In this document: positions 1 to 12,018 of the stretch, in pieces
Position numbering within the stretch: the stretch's first letter is position 1
Layout of the letters: the number at the start of each line of letters is the position of its first letter
NCBI GenBank assembly: GCA_032718475.1
Contig: JAUCBJ010006151.1
Coordinates: forward strand, 1 to 42,230
Length of the DNA: 42,230 bases
Direction: 5' to 3'
Source: Nemertoderma westbladi
Lineage: Eukaryota > Xenacoelomorpha > Nemertodermatida > Nemertodermatidae
Position numbers and translations under genes: made by a program
The notes under the pieces: model-generated
What the model saw: only the letters and a program-made list of their open reading frames with translations
Database searches by the model: none
Told to the model about the DNA's origin: nothing

Positions 1-2438
1 ATGGCCAGTCGGCTATGGGACCTAGTTGGGTATCCAGTCGGTTATGGGACCTAGTTGGATGTCCAGTCGGCTATGGGACCCAGTTGGGTATCCAGTCGGC
101 TATGGGACCCAGTTGGGTATCCAGTCGGCTATGGGACCCAGTTGGGTATCCAGTCGGCTATGGGACCCAGTTGGGTATCCAGTCGGCTATGGGACCTAGT
201 TGGGTATCCAGTCGGTTATGGGACCTAGTTGGATGTCCAGTCGGCTATGGGACCTAGTTGGATGTCCAGTCGGCTATGGGACCCAGTTGGGTATCCAGTC
301 GGCTATGGGACCCAGTTGGGTATCCAGTCGGCTATGGGACCCAGTTGGGTATCCAGTCGGCTATGGGACCCAGTTGGGTATCCAGTCGGCTATGGGACCC
401 AGTTGGGTATCCAGTCGGTTATGGGACCTAGTTGGATGTCCAGTCGGCTATGGGACATAGTTGGGTATCCAGTCGGCTATGGGACCTAGTTGGGTATCCA
501 GTCGGTTATGGGACCTAGTTGGATGTCCAGTCGGCTATGGGACCTAGTTGGATGTCCAGTCGGCTATGGGACCCAGTTGGGTATCCAGTCGGCTATGGGA
601 CCCAGTTGGGTATCCAGTCGGCTATGGGACCCAGTTGGGTATCCAGTCGGTTATGGGACCCAGTTGGGTATCCAGTCGGCTATGGGACCCAGTTGGGTAT
701 CCAGTCGGTTATGGGACCTAGTTGGATGTCCAGTCGGTTATGGGACCTAGTTGGATGTCCAGTCGGTTATGGGACCTAGTTGGATGTCCAGTCGGCTATG
801 GGACCTAGTTGGATGTCCAGTCGGCTATGGGACCTAGTTGGGTATCCAGTCGGTTATGGGACCCAGTTGGGTATCCAGTCGGCTATGGGACCCAGTTGGG
901 TATCCAGTCGGTTATGGGACCTAGTTGGATGTCCAGTCGGCTATGGGACCTAGTTGGGTATCCAGTCGGTTATGGGACCCAGTTGGGTATCCAGTCGGCT
1001 ATGGGACCCAGTTGGGTATCCAGTCGGTTATGGGACCTAGTTGGATGTCCAGTCGGCTATGGGACCCAGTTGGGTATCCAGTCGGCTATGGGACCTAGTT
1101 GGGTATCCAGTCGGTTATGGGACCCAGTTGGATGTCCAGTCGGCTATGGGACCTAGTTGGGTATCCAGTCGGTTATGGGACCCAGTTGGGTATCCAGTCG
1201 GCTATGGGACCCAGTTGGGTATCCAGTCGGCTATGGGACCCAGTTGGGTATCCAGTCGGCTATGGGACCCAGTTGGGTATCCAGTCGGTTATGGGACCTA
1301 GTTGGATGTCCAGTCGGCTATGGGACCCAGTTGGGTATCCAGTCGGCTATGGGACCCAGTTGGGTATCCAGTCGGCTATGGGACCCAGTTGGGTGTCCAG
1401 TCGGTTATGGGACCTAGTTGGATGGCCAGTCGGCTATGGGACCCAGTTGGGTATCCAGTCGGTTATGGGACCTAGTTGGGTATCCAGTCGGCTATGGGAC
1501 CTAGTTGGGTGACCAGTCGGCTATGGGACCCAGTTGTGTATCCAGTCGGCTATGGGACCTACTTGGGTATCCAGTCGGCTATGGGACCTACTTGGGTATC
1601 CAGTCGGCTATGGGACCCAGTTGGGTATCCAGTCGGCTATGGGACCCAGTTGGGTATCCAGTCGGCTATGGGACCCAGTTGGGTATCCAGTCGGTTATGG
1701 GACCTAGTTGGATGTCCAGTCGGTTATGGGACCTAGTTGGATGTCCAGTCGGTTATGGGACCTAGTTGGGTATCCAGTCGGCTATGGGACCCAGTTGGGT
1801 ATCCAGTCGGCTATGGGACCCAGTTGGGTATCCAGTCGGCTATGGGACCCAGTTGGGTATCCAGTCGGTTATGGGACCTAGTTGGATGTCCAGTCGGCTA
1901 TGGGACCCAGTTGGGTATCCAGTCGGCTATGGGACCCAGTTGGGTATCCAGTCGGCTATGGGACCCAGTTGGGTATCCAGTCGGTTATGGGACCTTGTTG
2001 GATGGCCAGTCGGCTATGGGACCCAGTTGGGTATCCAGTCGGTTATGGGACCTAGTTGGGTATCCAGTCGGCTATGGGACCTAGTTGGGTGACCAGTCGG
2101 CTATGGGACCCAGTTGTGTATCCAGTCGGCTATGGGACCTACTTGGGTATCCAGTCGGCTATGGGACCTACTTGGGTATCCAGTCGGCTACGGGACCCAG
2201 TTGGGTATCCAGTCGGTTATGGGACCTAGTTGGGTATCCAGTCGGTTATGGGACCTAGTTGGATGTCCAGTCGGCTATGGGACCTAGATGGGTATCCAGT
2301 CGGTTATGGGACCTAGTTGGATGTCCAGTCGGCTATGGGACCCAGTTGGGTATCCAGTCGGCTATGGGACCCAGTTGGGTATCCAGTCGGCTATGGGACC
2401 TAGTTGGGTATCCAGTCGGCTATGGGACCTAGTTGGGT

Positions 2439-3134
2439 GACCAGTCGGCTATGGGACCCAGTTGTGTATCCAGTCGGCTATGGGACCTACTTGGGTATCC
2501 AGTCGGCTATGGGACCTACTTGGGTATCCAGTCGGCTATGGGACCCAGTTGGGTATCCAGTCGGCTATGGGACCCAGTTGGGTATCCAGTCGGTTATGGG
2601 ACCTAGTTGGGTGACCAGTCGGCTATGGGACCCAGTTGTGTATCCAGTCGGCTATGGGACCTACTTGGGTATCCAGTCGGCTATGGGACCTACTTGGGTA
2701 TCCAGTCGGCTATGGGACCCAGTTGGGTATCCAGTCGGCTATGGGACCCAGTTGGGTATCCAGTCGGTTATGGGACCTAGTTGGGTGACCAGTCGGCTAT
2801 GGGACCCAGTTGTGTATCCAGTCGGCTATGGGACCTACTTGGGTATCCAGTCGGCTATGGGACCTACTTGGGTATCCAGTCGGCTATGGGACCCAGTTGG
2901 GTATCCAGTCGGCTATGGGACCCAGTTGGGTATCCAGTCGGTTATGGGACCTAGTTGGGTGACCAGTCGGCTATGGGACCCAGTTGTGTATCCAGTCGGC
3001 TATGGGACCTACTTGGGTATCCAGTCGGCTATGGGACCTACTTGGGTATCCAGTCGGCTATGGGACCTACTTGGGTATCCAGTCGGCTATGGGACCCAGT
3101 TGGGTATCCAGTCGGTTATGGGACCTAGTTGGGT
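2439..3134. repeat. 174-bp higher-order repeat inside the 29-bp array
   Basis: Six 29-bp units form a 174-bp block marked by one GTGACC variant, one TTGTG variant and two ACTTGGG variants in fixed order. The GACC marker recurs at 2439, 2613, 2787 and 2961, exactly 174 bp apart. The same marker at 1511 and 2091 is 580 bp apart (20 units), and the one at 3483 is 522 bp (18 units) after 2961. This shows amplification of multi-unit blocks, not of single units alone. Confidence 0.93.
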
Positions 3135-3870
3135 ATCCAGTCGGTTATGGGACCTAGTTGGATGTCCAGTCGGCTATGGGACCTAGTTGGGTATCCAGTC
3201 GGTTATGGGACCTAGTTGGATGTCCAGTCGGCTATGGGACCCAGTTGGGTATCCAGTCGGCTATGGGACCCAGTTGGGTATCCAGTCGGCTATGGGACCT
3301 ACTTGGGTATCCAGTCGGCTATGGGACCTACTTGGGTATCCAGTCGGCTATGGGACCCAGTTGGGTATCCAGTCGGTTATGGGACCTAGTTGGATGTCCA
3401 GTCGGCTATGGGACCCAGTTGGGTATCCAGTCGGCTATGGGACCTAGTTGGGTATCCAGTCGGCTATGGGACCTAGTTGGGTGACCAGTCGGCTATGGGA
3501 CCCAGTTGTGTATCCAGTCGGCTATGGGACCTACTTGGGTATCCAGTCGGCTATGGGACCTACTTGGGTATCCAGTCGGCTATGGGACCCAGTTGGGTAT
3601 CCAGTCGGTTATGGGACCTAGTTGGGTATCCAGTCGGTTATGGGACCTAGTTGGATGTCCAGTCGGCTATGGGACCTAGTTGGATGTCCAGTCGGCTATG
3701 GGACCCAGTTGGGTATCCAGTCGGCTATGGGACCCAGTTGGGTATCCAGTCGGCTATGGGACCTAGTTGAGTGTCCGTCGGCTATGGGACCCAGTTGGGT
3801 ATCCAGTGGCTATGGGACCCAGTTGGGTATCCAGTCGGCTATGGGACCCAGTTGGGTATCCAGTCGGCTA

Positions 3871-4448
3871 TGAGACCTAGTTGGATGTCCAGTCGGCTAT
3901 GTGACCTAGTTGGGTATCCAGTTGGCTATGGGACCTAGTTGGGTGTCCGTCGGCTATGGGACCCAGTTGGATGTCCAGTCGGCTATGGGACCCAGTTGGG
4001 TATCCAGTCGGCTATGGGACCCAGTTGGGTATCCAGTCGGCTATGGGACCCAGTTGGGTATCCAGTCGGTTATGGGACCCAGTTGGGTATCCAGTCGGCT
4101 ATGGGACCTAGTTGGGTATCCAGTCGGCTATGGGACCCAGTTGGGTATCCAGTCGGCTATGAGACCTAGTTGGATGTCCAGTCGGCTATGTGACCTAGTT
4201 GGGTATCCAGTTGGCTATGGGACCTAGTTGGGTGTCCGTCGGCTATGGGACCCAGTTGGATGTCCAGTCGGCTATGGGACCCAGTTGGGTATCCAGTCGG
4301 CTATGGGACCCAGTTGGGTATCCAGTCGGCTATGGGACCCAGTTGGGTATCCAGTCGGTTATGGGACCCAGTTGGGTATCCAGTCGGCTATGGGACCTAG
4401 TTGGGTATCCAGTCGGTTATGGGACCTAGTTGGGTATCCAGTCGGCTA
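3871..4448. repeat. 289-bp tandem duplication inside the 29-bp array
   Basis: A run of rare variants (TGAGACC, then TGTGACC, then CAGTTGG, then a one-base-short TCCGTCGG unit) occurs at 3871 and again at 4160. The spacing is 289 bp, which is ten units minus the base missing from the short unit. It therefore marks a recent ten-unit duplication. Confidence 0.88.
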
Positions 4449-7400
4449 TGGGACCCAGTTGGGTATCCAGTCGGCTATGGGACCCAGTTGGGTGACCAGT
4501 CGGCTATGGGACCCAGTTGGGTATCCAGTCGGCTATGGGACCCAGTTGGGTATCCAGTCGGTTATGGGACCTAGTTGGATGTCCAGTCGGCTATGGGACC
4601 CAGTTGGGTATCCAGTCGGCTATGGGACCCAGTTGGGTATCCAGTCGGCTATGGGACCTAGTTGGGTATCCAGTCGGTTATGGGACCTAGTTGGGTATCC
4701 AGTCGGTTATGGGACCTAGTTGGATGTCTAGTCGGCTATGGGACCCAGTTGGGTGTCCAGTCGGTTATGGGACCCAGTTGGGTATCCAGTCGGCTATGGG
4801 ACCCAGTTGGGTATCCAGTCGGTTATGGGACCTAGTTGGATGTCCAGTCGGCTATGGGACCCAGTTGGGTATCCAGTCGGCTATGGGACCCAGTTGGGTA
4901 TCCAGTCGGCTATGGGACCTAGTTGGGTAGCCAGTCGGCTATGGGACCTAGTTGGATGTCCAGTCGGTTATGGGACCTAGTTGGATGTCCAGTCGGCTAT
5001 GGGACCCAGTTGGGTATCCAGTCGGCTATGGGACCCAGTTGGGTATCCAGTCGGCTATGGGACCTACTTGGGTATCCAGTCGGCTATGGGACCTAGTTGT
5101 GTATCCAGTCGGCTATGGGACCTAGTTGGGTATCCAGTCGGTTATGGGACCTAGTTGGATGTCCAGTCGGCTATGGGACCCAGTTGGGTATCCAGTCGGC
5201 TATGGGACCCAGTTGGGTATCCAGTCGGCTATGGGACCTAGTTGGGTAGCCAGTCGGCTATGGGACCTAGATGGGTGTCCAGTCGGCTATGGGACCTAGA
5301 TGGGTGTCCAGTCGGCTATGGGACCCAGTTGGGTATCCAGTCGGCTATGGGACCTAGTTGGGTGGCCAGTCAGGGTATGTGACCTAGTTGGGTGGCCAGT
5401 CTGCTAAGGGACCTAGTTGGGTGGCCAGTCGTCTATGGGACCTAGATGGGTGTCCAGTCGGCTATGGGACCCAGTTGGGTATCCAGTCAGCAATGGGACC
5501 TAAGTTGGATGTCCAGTCGGCTATGGTACCCAGTTGGGTATCCAGTCGGCTATGGGACCTAGTTGGGTGGCGAGTCGGCTATGGGACCTAGTTGGGTGTC
5601 CGTCGGCTATGGGACCCAGTTGGGTATCCAGTCGGCTATGGGACCTAGCTGGGTGGCCAGTCGGCTATGGGACCTAGTTGGGTGTCCGTCGGCTATGGGA
5701 CGCAGTTGGGTATCCAGTCAGCTATGGGACCTAGTTGGATGTCCAGTCGGCTATGGGACCCAGTTGGGTATCCAGTCATCTATGGGACCCAGTTGGGTAT
5801 CCAGTCGGCTATGGGACCTAGTTGGATGTCCAGTCGGCTATGGTACCTACTTGGGTATCCAGTTGGCTATGGGACCTAGTTGGGTGTCCGTCGGCTATGG
5901 GACCTAGTTGGGTGGCCAGTCGGCTATGGGACCTACTTGGGTATCCAGTTGGCTATGGGACCTAGCTGGGTGGCCAGTCGGCTATGGGACCTAGTTGGGT
6001 GTCCAGTCGGCTATGGGACCTACTTGGGTATCCAGTTGGCTATGGGACCTAGTTGTGTATCCAGTGGCTATGGGACATCGTTGTGTATCCAGTCGGATAT
6101 GGGACCTACTTGGGTATCCAGTTGGCTATGGGACCTAGTTATGTATCCAGTCGGCTATGGGACCTAGTTGGGTATCCCATCGGCTATGGGACTTAGCTGG
6201 GTGGCCAGTCGGCTACGGGACCCAGTTGGGTATCCAGTCGGCTATGGGACCTAGTTGGGTGTCCAGTCGGCTATGGGACCTAGCTGGGTGGCCAGTCGGC
6301 TATGGGACCTAGTTGGGTGGCCAGTCGGCTATGTGACCTACTTGGGTATCCAGTTGGCTATGGGACCTAGTTGTGTATCCAGTCGGCTATGGGACCTTGT
6401 TGGGTATCCAGTTGGCTATGGGACCTAGTTGTGTATCCAGTGGCTATGGGACATAGTTGTGTATCCAGTCGGCTATGGGACCTAGTTGGGTATCCCGTCG
6501 GCTATGGGACCCAGCTGGGTGGCCAGTCGGCTATGGGACCTAGTTGGGTATCCAGTCGGCTATGGGACCTAGTTGGGTGTCCAGTCGGCTATGGGACCCA
6601 GTTGGGTATCCAGTCGGCTATGGGACCTAGTTGGGTGTCCGTCGGCTATGGGACCTAGTTGGGTATCCAGTCGGCTATGGGACCTAGTTGGGTGTCCAGT
6701 CGGCTATGGGACCTACTTGGGTATCCAGTTGGCTATGGGACATAGTTGTGTATCCAGTCGGCTATGGGACCTACTTGGGTATCCAGTCGGCTATGGGACC
6801 TACTTGGGTATCCAGTTGGCTATGGGACATAGTTGTGTATCCAGTCGGCTATGGGACCTACTTGGGTATCCAGTCGGCTATGGGACCTACTTGGGTATCC
6901 AGTCGGCTATGGGACCTAGTTGTGTATCCAGTGGCTATGGGACATAGTTGTGTATCCAGTCGGCTATGGGACCTAGTTGGGTATCCCGTCGGCTATGGGA
7001 CCTAGCTGGGTGGCCAGTCGGCTATGGGACCTAATTGGGTGGCCAGTCGGCTATGGGACCCAGTTGGGTATCCAGTCGGCTATGGGACCTAGTTGGGTGT
7101 CCAGTCGGCTATGGGACCTAGCTGGGTGGCCAGTCGGCTATGGGACCTAGTTGGGTGGCCAGTCGGCTATGGGACCTAGTTGGGTATCCCGTCGGCTATG
7201 GGACCTAGCTGGGTGGCCAGTCGGCTATGGGACCCAGTTGGGTATCCAGTCGGTTATGGGACCTAGTTGTGTATCCAGTCGGCTATGGGACCTAGTTGGG
7301 TATCCAGTTGGCTATGGGACCTAGTTGGGTATCCAGTCGGCTATGGGACCTAGTTGGGTATCCAGTTGGCTATGGGACCTAGTTGTGTATCCAGTCGGAT

Positions 7401-7914
7401 ATGGGACCTAGTTGGGTATCCAGTTGGCTATGGGACCTAGTTGGGTATCCAGTCGGCTATGGGACCTAGTTGGGTATCCAGTTGGCTATGGGACCTAGTT
7501 GTGTATCCAGTCGGATATGGGACCTAGTTGGGTATCCAGTCGGCTATGGGACCTACTTGGGTATCCAGTTGGCTATGGGACCTAGTTGTGTATCCAGTCG
7601 GCTATGGGACCTAGTTGGGTATCCAGTTGGCTATGGGACCTAGTTGGGTATCCAGTCGGCTATGGGACCTAGTTGGGTATCCAGTTGGCTATGGGACCTA
7701 GTTGGGTATCCAGTCGGCTATGGGACCTACTTGGGTATCCAGTTGGCTATGGGACCTAGTTGTGTATCCAGTCGGATATGGGACCTAGTTGGGTATCCAG
7801 TCGGCTATGGGACCTACTTGGGTATCCAGTTGGCTATGGGACCTAGTTGTGTATCCAGTCGGCTATGGGACCTAGTTGGGTATCCAGTTGGCTATGGGAC
7901 CTAGTTGTGTATCC

Positions 7915-8690
7915 AGACGGCTATGGGACCTAGTTGGGTATCCAGTCGGCTATGGGACCCAGTTGGGTATCCAGTCGGCTATGGGACCTAGTTGGGTATC
8001 CAGTCGGCTATGGGACCTAGTTGGGTATCCAGTCGGCTATAGGACGTAGTTGGGTATCCAGTCGGCTATGGGACCTACTTGGGTATCCAGTTGGCTATGG
8101 GACCTAGTTGTGTATCCAGTCGGCTATGGGACCTAGTTGGGTATCCAGTTGGCTATGGGACCTAGTTGTGTATCCAGTCGGCTATGGGACCTAGTTGGGT
8201 ATCCAGTTGGCTATGGGACCTAGTTGTGTATCCAGACGGCTATGGGACCTAGTTGGGTATCCAGTCGGCTATGGGACCCAGTTGGGTATCCAGTCGGCTA
8301 TGGGACCTAGTTGGGTATCCAGTCGGCTATGGGACCTAGTTGGGTATCCAGTCGGCTATAGGACGTAGTTGGGTATCCAGTCGGCTATGGGACCTACTTG
8401 GGTATCCAGTTGGCTATGGGACCTAGTTGTGTATCCAGTCGGCTATGGGACCTAGTTGGGTATCCAGTTGGCTATGGGACCTAGTTGTGTATCCAGACGG
8501 CTATGGGACCTAGTTGGGTATCCAGTCGGCTATGGGACCTAGTTGTGTATCCAGTCGGCTATGGGACCTAGTTGGGTATCCAGTCGGCTATGGGACCTAC
8601 TTGGGTATCCAGTCGGCTATGGGACCTAGTTGGGTATCCAGTCGGCTATAGGACGTAGTTGGGTATCCAGTCGGCTATGGGACCTAGTTG
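7915..8690. repeat. Terminal higher-order blocks of 9-11 units
   Basis: Rare variants CCAGACGG (7915, 8234, 8495) and ATAGGACGTAG (8041, 8360, 8650) recur at spacings of 319, 261 and 290 bp, that is 11, 9 and 10 units. This right-hand end of the array has its own variant set, rich in CAGTTGG and TTGTGTATCC, which is nearly absent from the first 3.7 kb. Confidence 0.85.
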
Positions 8691-8956
8691 CTTGGCCTCG
8701 GATTTAAGTAAGTATCGAGCATAGATTGTCAATACTGATATTCGCATCATTAAAGCAAAAATTGTCAAAACACATACCATAAAAGCGAAACTTTATTATA
8801 CAAGTTAAATTTACAAGTACAATACTAATAATAAGTTTTTATCTATAACACATAAATAGCAGATATAATAATAATAAAGAAAGTTTGAGTGATTGTAAAT
8901 TACTAAATTATCATAAATACAATATTGCCATAGCTAAGGTAGCGTTGTTTTTTAGT
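8691..8956 (-). other. PON 3' untranslated region and array edge
   Basis: AT-rich unique DNA between the end of the satellite and the PON stop codon. On the minus strand it includes an AATAAA signal at 8792-8797, about 160 nt after the stop codon. No other coding potential is visible. The 3' UTR assignment is inferred from position and signal. Confidence 0.55.
8792..8797 (-). terminator. Candidate polyadenylation signal of the PON gene
   Basis: AATAAA on the minus strand (TTTATT on plus), placed about 160 nt downstream of the stop at 8957-8959. In an AT-rich region such hexamers also arise by chance, so this is positional evidence only. Confidence 0.45.
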
Positions 8957-9136
8957 TTAATACGGTACATTGATATCGCAGTACATGAGTTTCTGGAATA
9001 CAGTCCCTATAAGAAGCTTCCCTCTATAATGAGCAGCTCCTGCTGAACCCATCAGTATTCGGCTATCGTCCATATACAGTTCAACTATTTCGGCTGGAGA
9101 ACTCATATTCCGAGGGTCAAATGAAACCTTTAAAAC
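8957..9136 (-). CDS. Paraoxonase/arylesterase, last exon (59 codons)
   Basis: This exon is read on the minus strand from 9136 to the TAA at 8957-8959. It follows an acceptor (CTATTTTAG) and opens in phase 0 with VLKVSF. It contains GSAGAAHYRGKLLIGTVF and ends near LMYCDI. This matches the C-terminal end of animal paraoxonases: the GS-A-Y-GKLLIGTVF strand, then a YCE-type terminus. The cysteine would be residue 363 of the joined protein, the position of the PON1 C-terminal cysteine that pairs with the N-terminal one (Cys47 here, in PGNC). Donor and acceptor phases agree with exon 1, and the break lies at SQ|VLK where PON1 reads SEVLR. Sequence, phase and length all fit, so I am confident although no transcript is available. 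Confidence 0.9.
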   Translation of the reverse strand, partial: VLKVSFDPRNMSSPAEIVELYMDDSRILMGSAGAAHYRGKLLIGTVFQKLMYCDINVPY

Positions 9137-9378
9137 CTAAAATAGAAAAGACAGTTAAAAAACCCTTTGATACTTAAGTATATCAAGTATTTCTGTAATC
9201 CCACTTGGCAGTTACCTTTAATTAAATCTATGGGTAAAACACTAGAGTCTTATGCCCCACAAACTAACAAAAAACATAGGATCAGGACATTACGCCCAAA
9301 GTAGTGCTCAGCCCTACGGCCATCAAAAAACAACACAAACAATACAATCAAAAACGACATAAACAAAAAACAAATATA

Positions 9379-9465
9379 TGAATGGGAGAATCTTTTAGGC
9401 TCATTAAGCCAAGGAATGCCTGTTCACCACCATGGGTGATCTTCCACAGTAAACCCTTCCACTTC
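9379..9465. repeat. Dispersed repeat, copy 1
   Basis: About 85 bp beginning ATGAATGGGAG and including TTAAGCCAAGGAATGCC and CACAGTAAACCCTTCCA. It is closely matched by 36158-36240 in the same orientation. Both copies are probably fragments of one interspersed element; the family is not identified. Confidence 0.85.
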
Positions 9466-10004
9466 CAAAAAACAAATATATTAAAGCATTCTCAACATAC
9501 AAGTATTACCCATAGATTTTATATATATACCAAACCCCCATTAGTCAATATGTCGGTACATTCAATTACCATTAATTAAGGCACGGAGGGCGCACTCCGA
9601 CTCCAGAGGTGCGCACTCTGTAACTATCTATAACCTATACAGATCAGTGTCAACTAGACGAGTACTTTGTCACCAAACACTAAATTGTGAAAGGCCGCCA
9701 GGCGTTGTATTTACTGTCTTGGAATAAAGCTTGACAAACTGACAAAGATACAGATATAGTAGGCCTACCATACGATTGTATTTCTGTCAGAAGTGCCAAG
9801 TCTGTCACTACAAACAGCGATTTCACAATTTCAAAAAACTCAAGTTCAATCTGATAATTATGAAATAAAGATCGGTGATTATTCAAGTCAATTAATTAAA
9901 ATTCGGGCGAAGTCAATATCATATCAATTTCAGTCCAATAAATACGAACTGACATATTTGCATTGGAATTAGCCGTGAAAGATTCATATTAAATATTGTA
10001 CTTG

Positions 10005-10830
10005 ATACTAGTACTACTATCAGCATGCCGCATTTACAGCTGCATTATATATATTCCATATATATTAAGAATGATGTGCCGGCTAGTCGATAACATAGTG
10101 CTGGCACAACTCCCTAGTACCCAGGGGATTTGCTAGATCATCCGCATCTTCAAGGCCAGTATCCTTTAAGAGGCGTCTCAGGAAAGTCATGGGCTGTCAA
10201 CCAAGTTTATTCATTCCATGAGGCAGCCAAAGCACAAGATTATGCACTGGCTGGTCGTCACGGCGAAAGCAATCCTGCAAAGCCGAGGCGGTGCCGTTTA
10301 AATGTCAAGCTAGGGGAGACTAATGGAACACCTCCAATGTTGTACAGTCTGATTGGAGATGTGTTCAATGAACCCGGCGCAGCATTAACACTCCCAATAA
10401 GAGTACTGGTACTATACTGCTGCAGCTGCCCTAGATAATCGAATCTTGAGAAACTGTTTTATTCTATAGGATTTCCAAATCCTGGACAGACTATTTAACG
10501 CTGCCAATGATTTCCCCTTACGTATCTGAAGGTTTTCATCTGACTTCCGTATCCATAATCCCAAGTAGCAGAAGTCTGTCACATGCCAAAGCAAGACATC
10601 CTTGGAGCTTCTGCCCTTACGATCAGACATTTCTCTGACAGCTCCCCTACGCCATCAGCAAAGTCTAGATCAGTAAGGTACTCTGTTGGATTTCCTCTAC
10701 TTCTTGTGCAAGTATGTATTACTAGGATCAACCTCAATTACGAATAAGAATGGTTCAAGTTTGTCACCCTGAAGGCTCCCAATAAGTTTTCGAATGGCTC
10801 TGTGTCAGCATCTGTGAATACCTACCTTAT
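10005..10830 (-). mobile_element. LINE fragment, RTE-like, 3' part, decayed
   Basis: The plus-strand sequence is collinear with 36670-37200, which encodes the C-terminal part of an RTE-like reverse transcriptase on the minus strand. Shared landmarks are the 3'-end TACTAGTA-type tail, TTGCTAGATCATCCGCATC and GCTGCCAAAG-AC-AAGATTATG. Further in, minus-strand GSLQGD (near 10770) marks the RT palm. Many stops and frame changes make it a dead copy. It lies inside the PON intron on the same strand as the gene. Confidence 0.85.
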
Positions 10831-11088
10831 ACTATCCTAAATGTAGTCCTGTTATATAATCATTATCTAAATATAATAAAAAATATATATGTTTAAAAAA
10901 CACTAAACAACTAGCTATATGTTATTGTAAAGAACTAACAAAACTAAATTAAAACTGTATAAACTATTAATGCAATAAGTATGAAAGTATAATAATAATA
11001 AAGTATAATAAGTATAAGTATAATATTAGGATCATTTTGATATTAAAATTATAATTATATAGCCACAGCTGAGACTACGAACACGAAC

Positions 11089-12018
11089 CTGACTGGGTGG
11101 CGGGGTCTTGGAATCCTCTTTCTGGAAGCAACGCCACAGGATTGGGTGGCATCCCAACCAGAGATCGCTGGGGCGATCTGGGTCGAACTCCACGTTGTCG
11201 CAATGCGAGTGCAACGGGATCTCGGCTACCTCGCTCAACGAATCGTCGGCTTCGCGCGTAAACAGATGGACCGACTGGCCTAGGAAGGTCGCCACGGCAA
11301 CTGTACCCCCGTCTGGACTGATATTAACTCCGTTCGGGAAACTATAACCGTATGAGGTCACAGTGCGGGCACGCTCCCCGTCGTAATAAGCGATGGAGCC
11401 CCATTTGCGAAGGAAAAGGAATTCCAACATCTGATATCGAGTGTGATGATGAGCATTCCAACGGTCGTTCGAAGCGTAGAACGTCTCCAGTGACGTCACG
11501 GCGACGTCATTAACAGACCACAACCCGGGATCAGAGAAGGTCTTCTCATGATAAAGCGCTTTCTCTTTAAAGTTTATACGGAATCTTTCTACCTTCTCTC
11601 CAGTCGGGTGGTGATTCACAACGAACAGGAAGTATTTACCGGAAGTCGGTTCGCGGTAGTAGCTGACTCCATGAGGTACGAAAGTCGACTGATCGAACCC
11701 GACCAAGGACATCGCGGTCGCGTTTTTATCCGGATGATTAAAATCGAATGTGAATATATTTCCGACTACTTTCGAGTTATCGCGGTTGGGTAGTTTGATT
11801 CCGGACGACATGAAGGCGACACCGTTGGGAAGCACGGTGACGTCTTCGGAACCTTGGTCGACGGGCGGCACGTGACGACAGTTTCCGGGCACGTGGTTGT
11901 GCACGTGGCGGGAGAAGCCCAAGAGCAGCCAGACCTGGAAGATGTGATTGGCTGCGATAGAAGCCAATACGATTGCGATAGGAATGGAGCATCTTAAGAG
12001 TTGTTTGGTTATCGACAT
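11089..12018 (-). CDS. Paraoxonase/arylesterase (PON family), exon 1
   Basis: The first 310 residues of a calcium-dependent six-bladed beta-propeller lactonase/arylesterase. Residues 9-34 are hydrophobic, like the retained signal-anchor of PONs. Family residues are in order: PGNC (Cys47), GSED (58-59, calcium), VPHG (His116) and VNHH (His136), the histidine-dyad positions, VND (170-171), FPNGVNISPDG (Asn229), CDNVEFDP (Asp274-Asn275) and DLWLGCHP. The start has A at -3. The reading frame continues past the donor at 11089 only as poor sequence; splicing to 8957-9136 gives 369 residues, close to the roughly 355 of mammalian PONs. A single 930-nt exon replaces what is several exons in vertebrates. 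All calcium and dyad positions are present, so activity is plausible. The paralogue is not resolved. Confidence 0.93.

Larger units (their letters stand above)
1..8690. repeat. 29-bp tandem minisatellite, about 300 units
   Basis: The stretch is a head-to-tail array of a 29-bp unit; positions 100-128 hold a typical copy. It starts at the window edge, so the true array is longer, and it ends in unique sequence at 8690. Units differ at a few positions: CCCAG or CCTAG after GGGA, GTATCC or GATGTCC or GTGTCC, GGCTA or GGTTA, and in the right part TTGTG and CAGTTGG. A few units are 28 bp or shorter. Because 29 is not a multiple of 3, each frame reads a 29-residue cyclic peptide rich in W, G and S. 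It is broken whenever a unit carries CCTAG in that frame. I read it as non-coding satellite DNA. It lies about 270 bp beyond the stop codon of the PON gene. Confidence 0.98.
9137..11088 (-). other. PON intron (1952 bp) with inserted repeats
   Basis: The donor is CAG|GTTCGT at 11089/11088 and the acceptor TTTTAG| at 9137/9136, both phase 0. The intron holds a dispersed repeat (9379-9465) and a LINE fragment (about 10005-10830). The rest is AT-rich with no further gene signal. Without splicing, the upstream frame runs 18 residues of low-quality sequence past the donor to a stop at 11032. Confidence 0.85.

Noticed and set aside
1-8690. CRISPR array or tandem-repeat protein gene
   Set aside because: The 29-bp period is CRISPR-like, but units abut with no unique spacers. 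Frames are cut by CCTAG stops in most units, and the period is not a multiple of 3.
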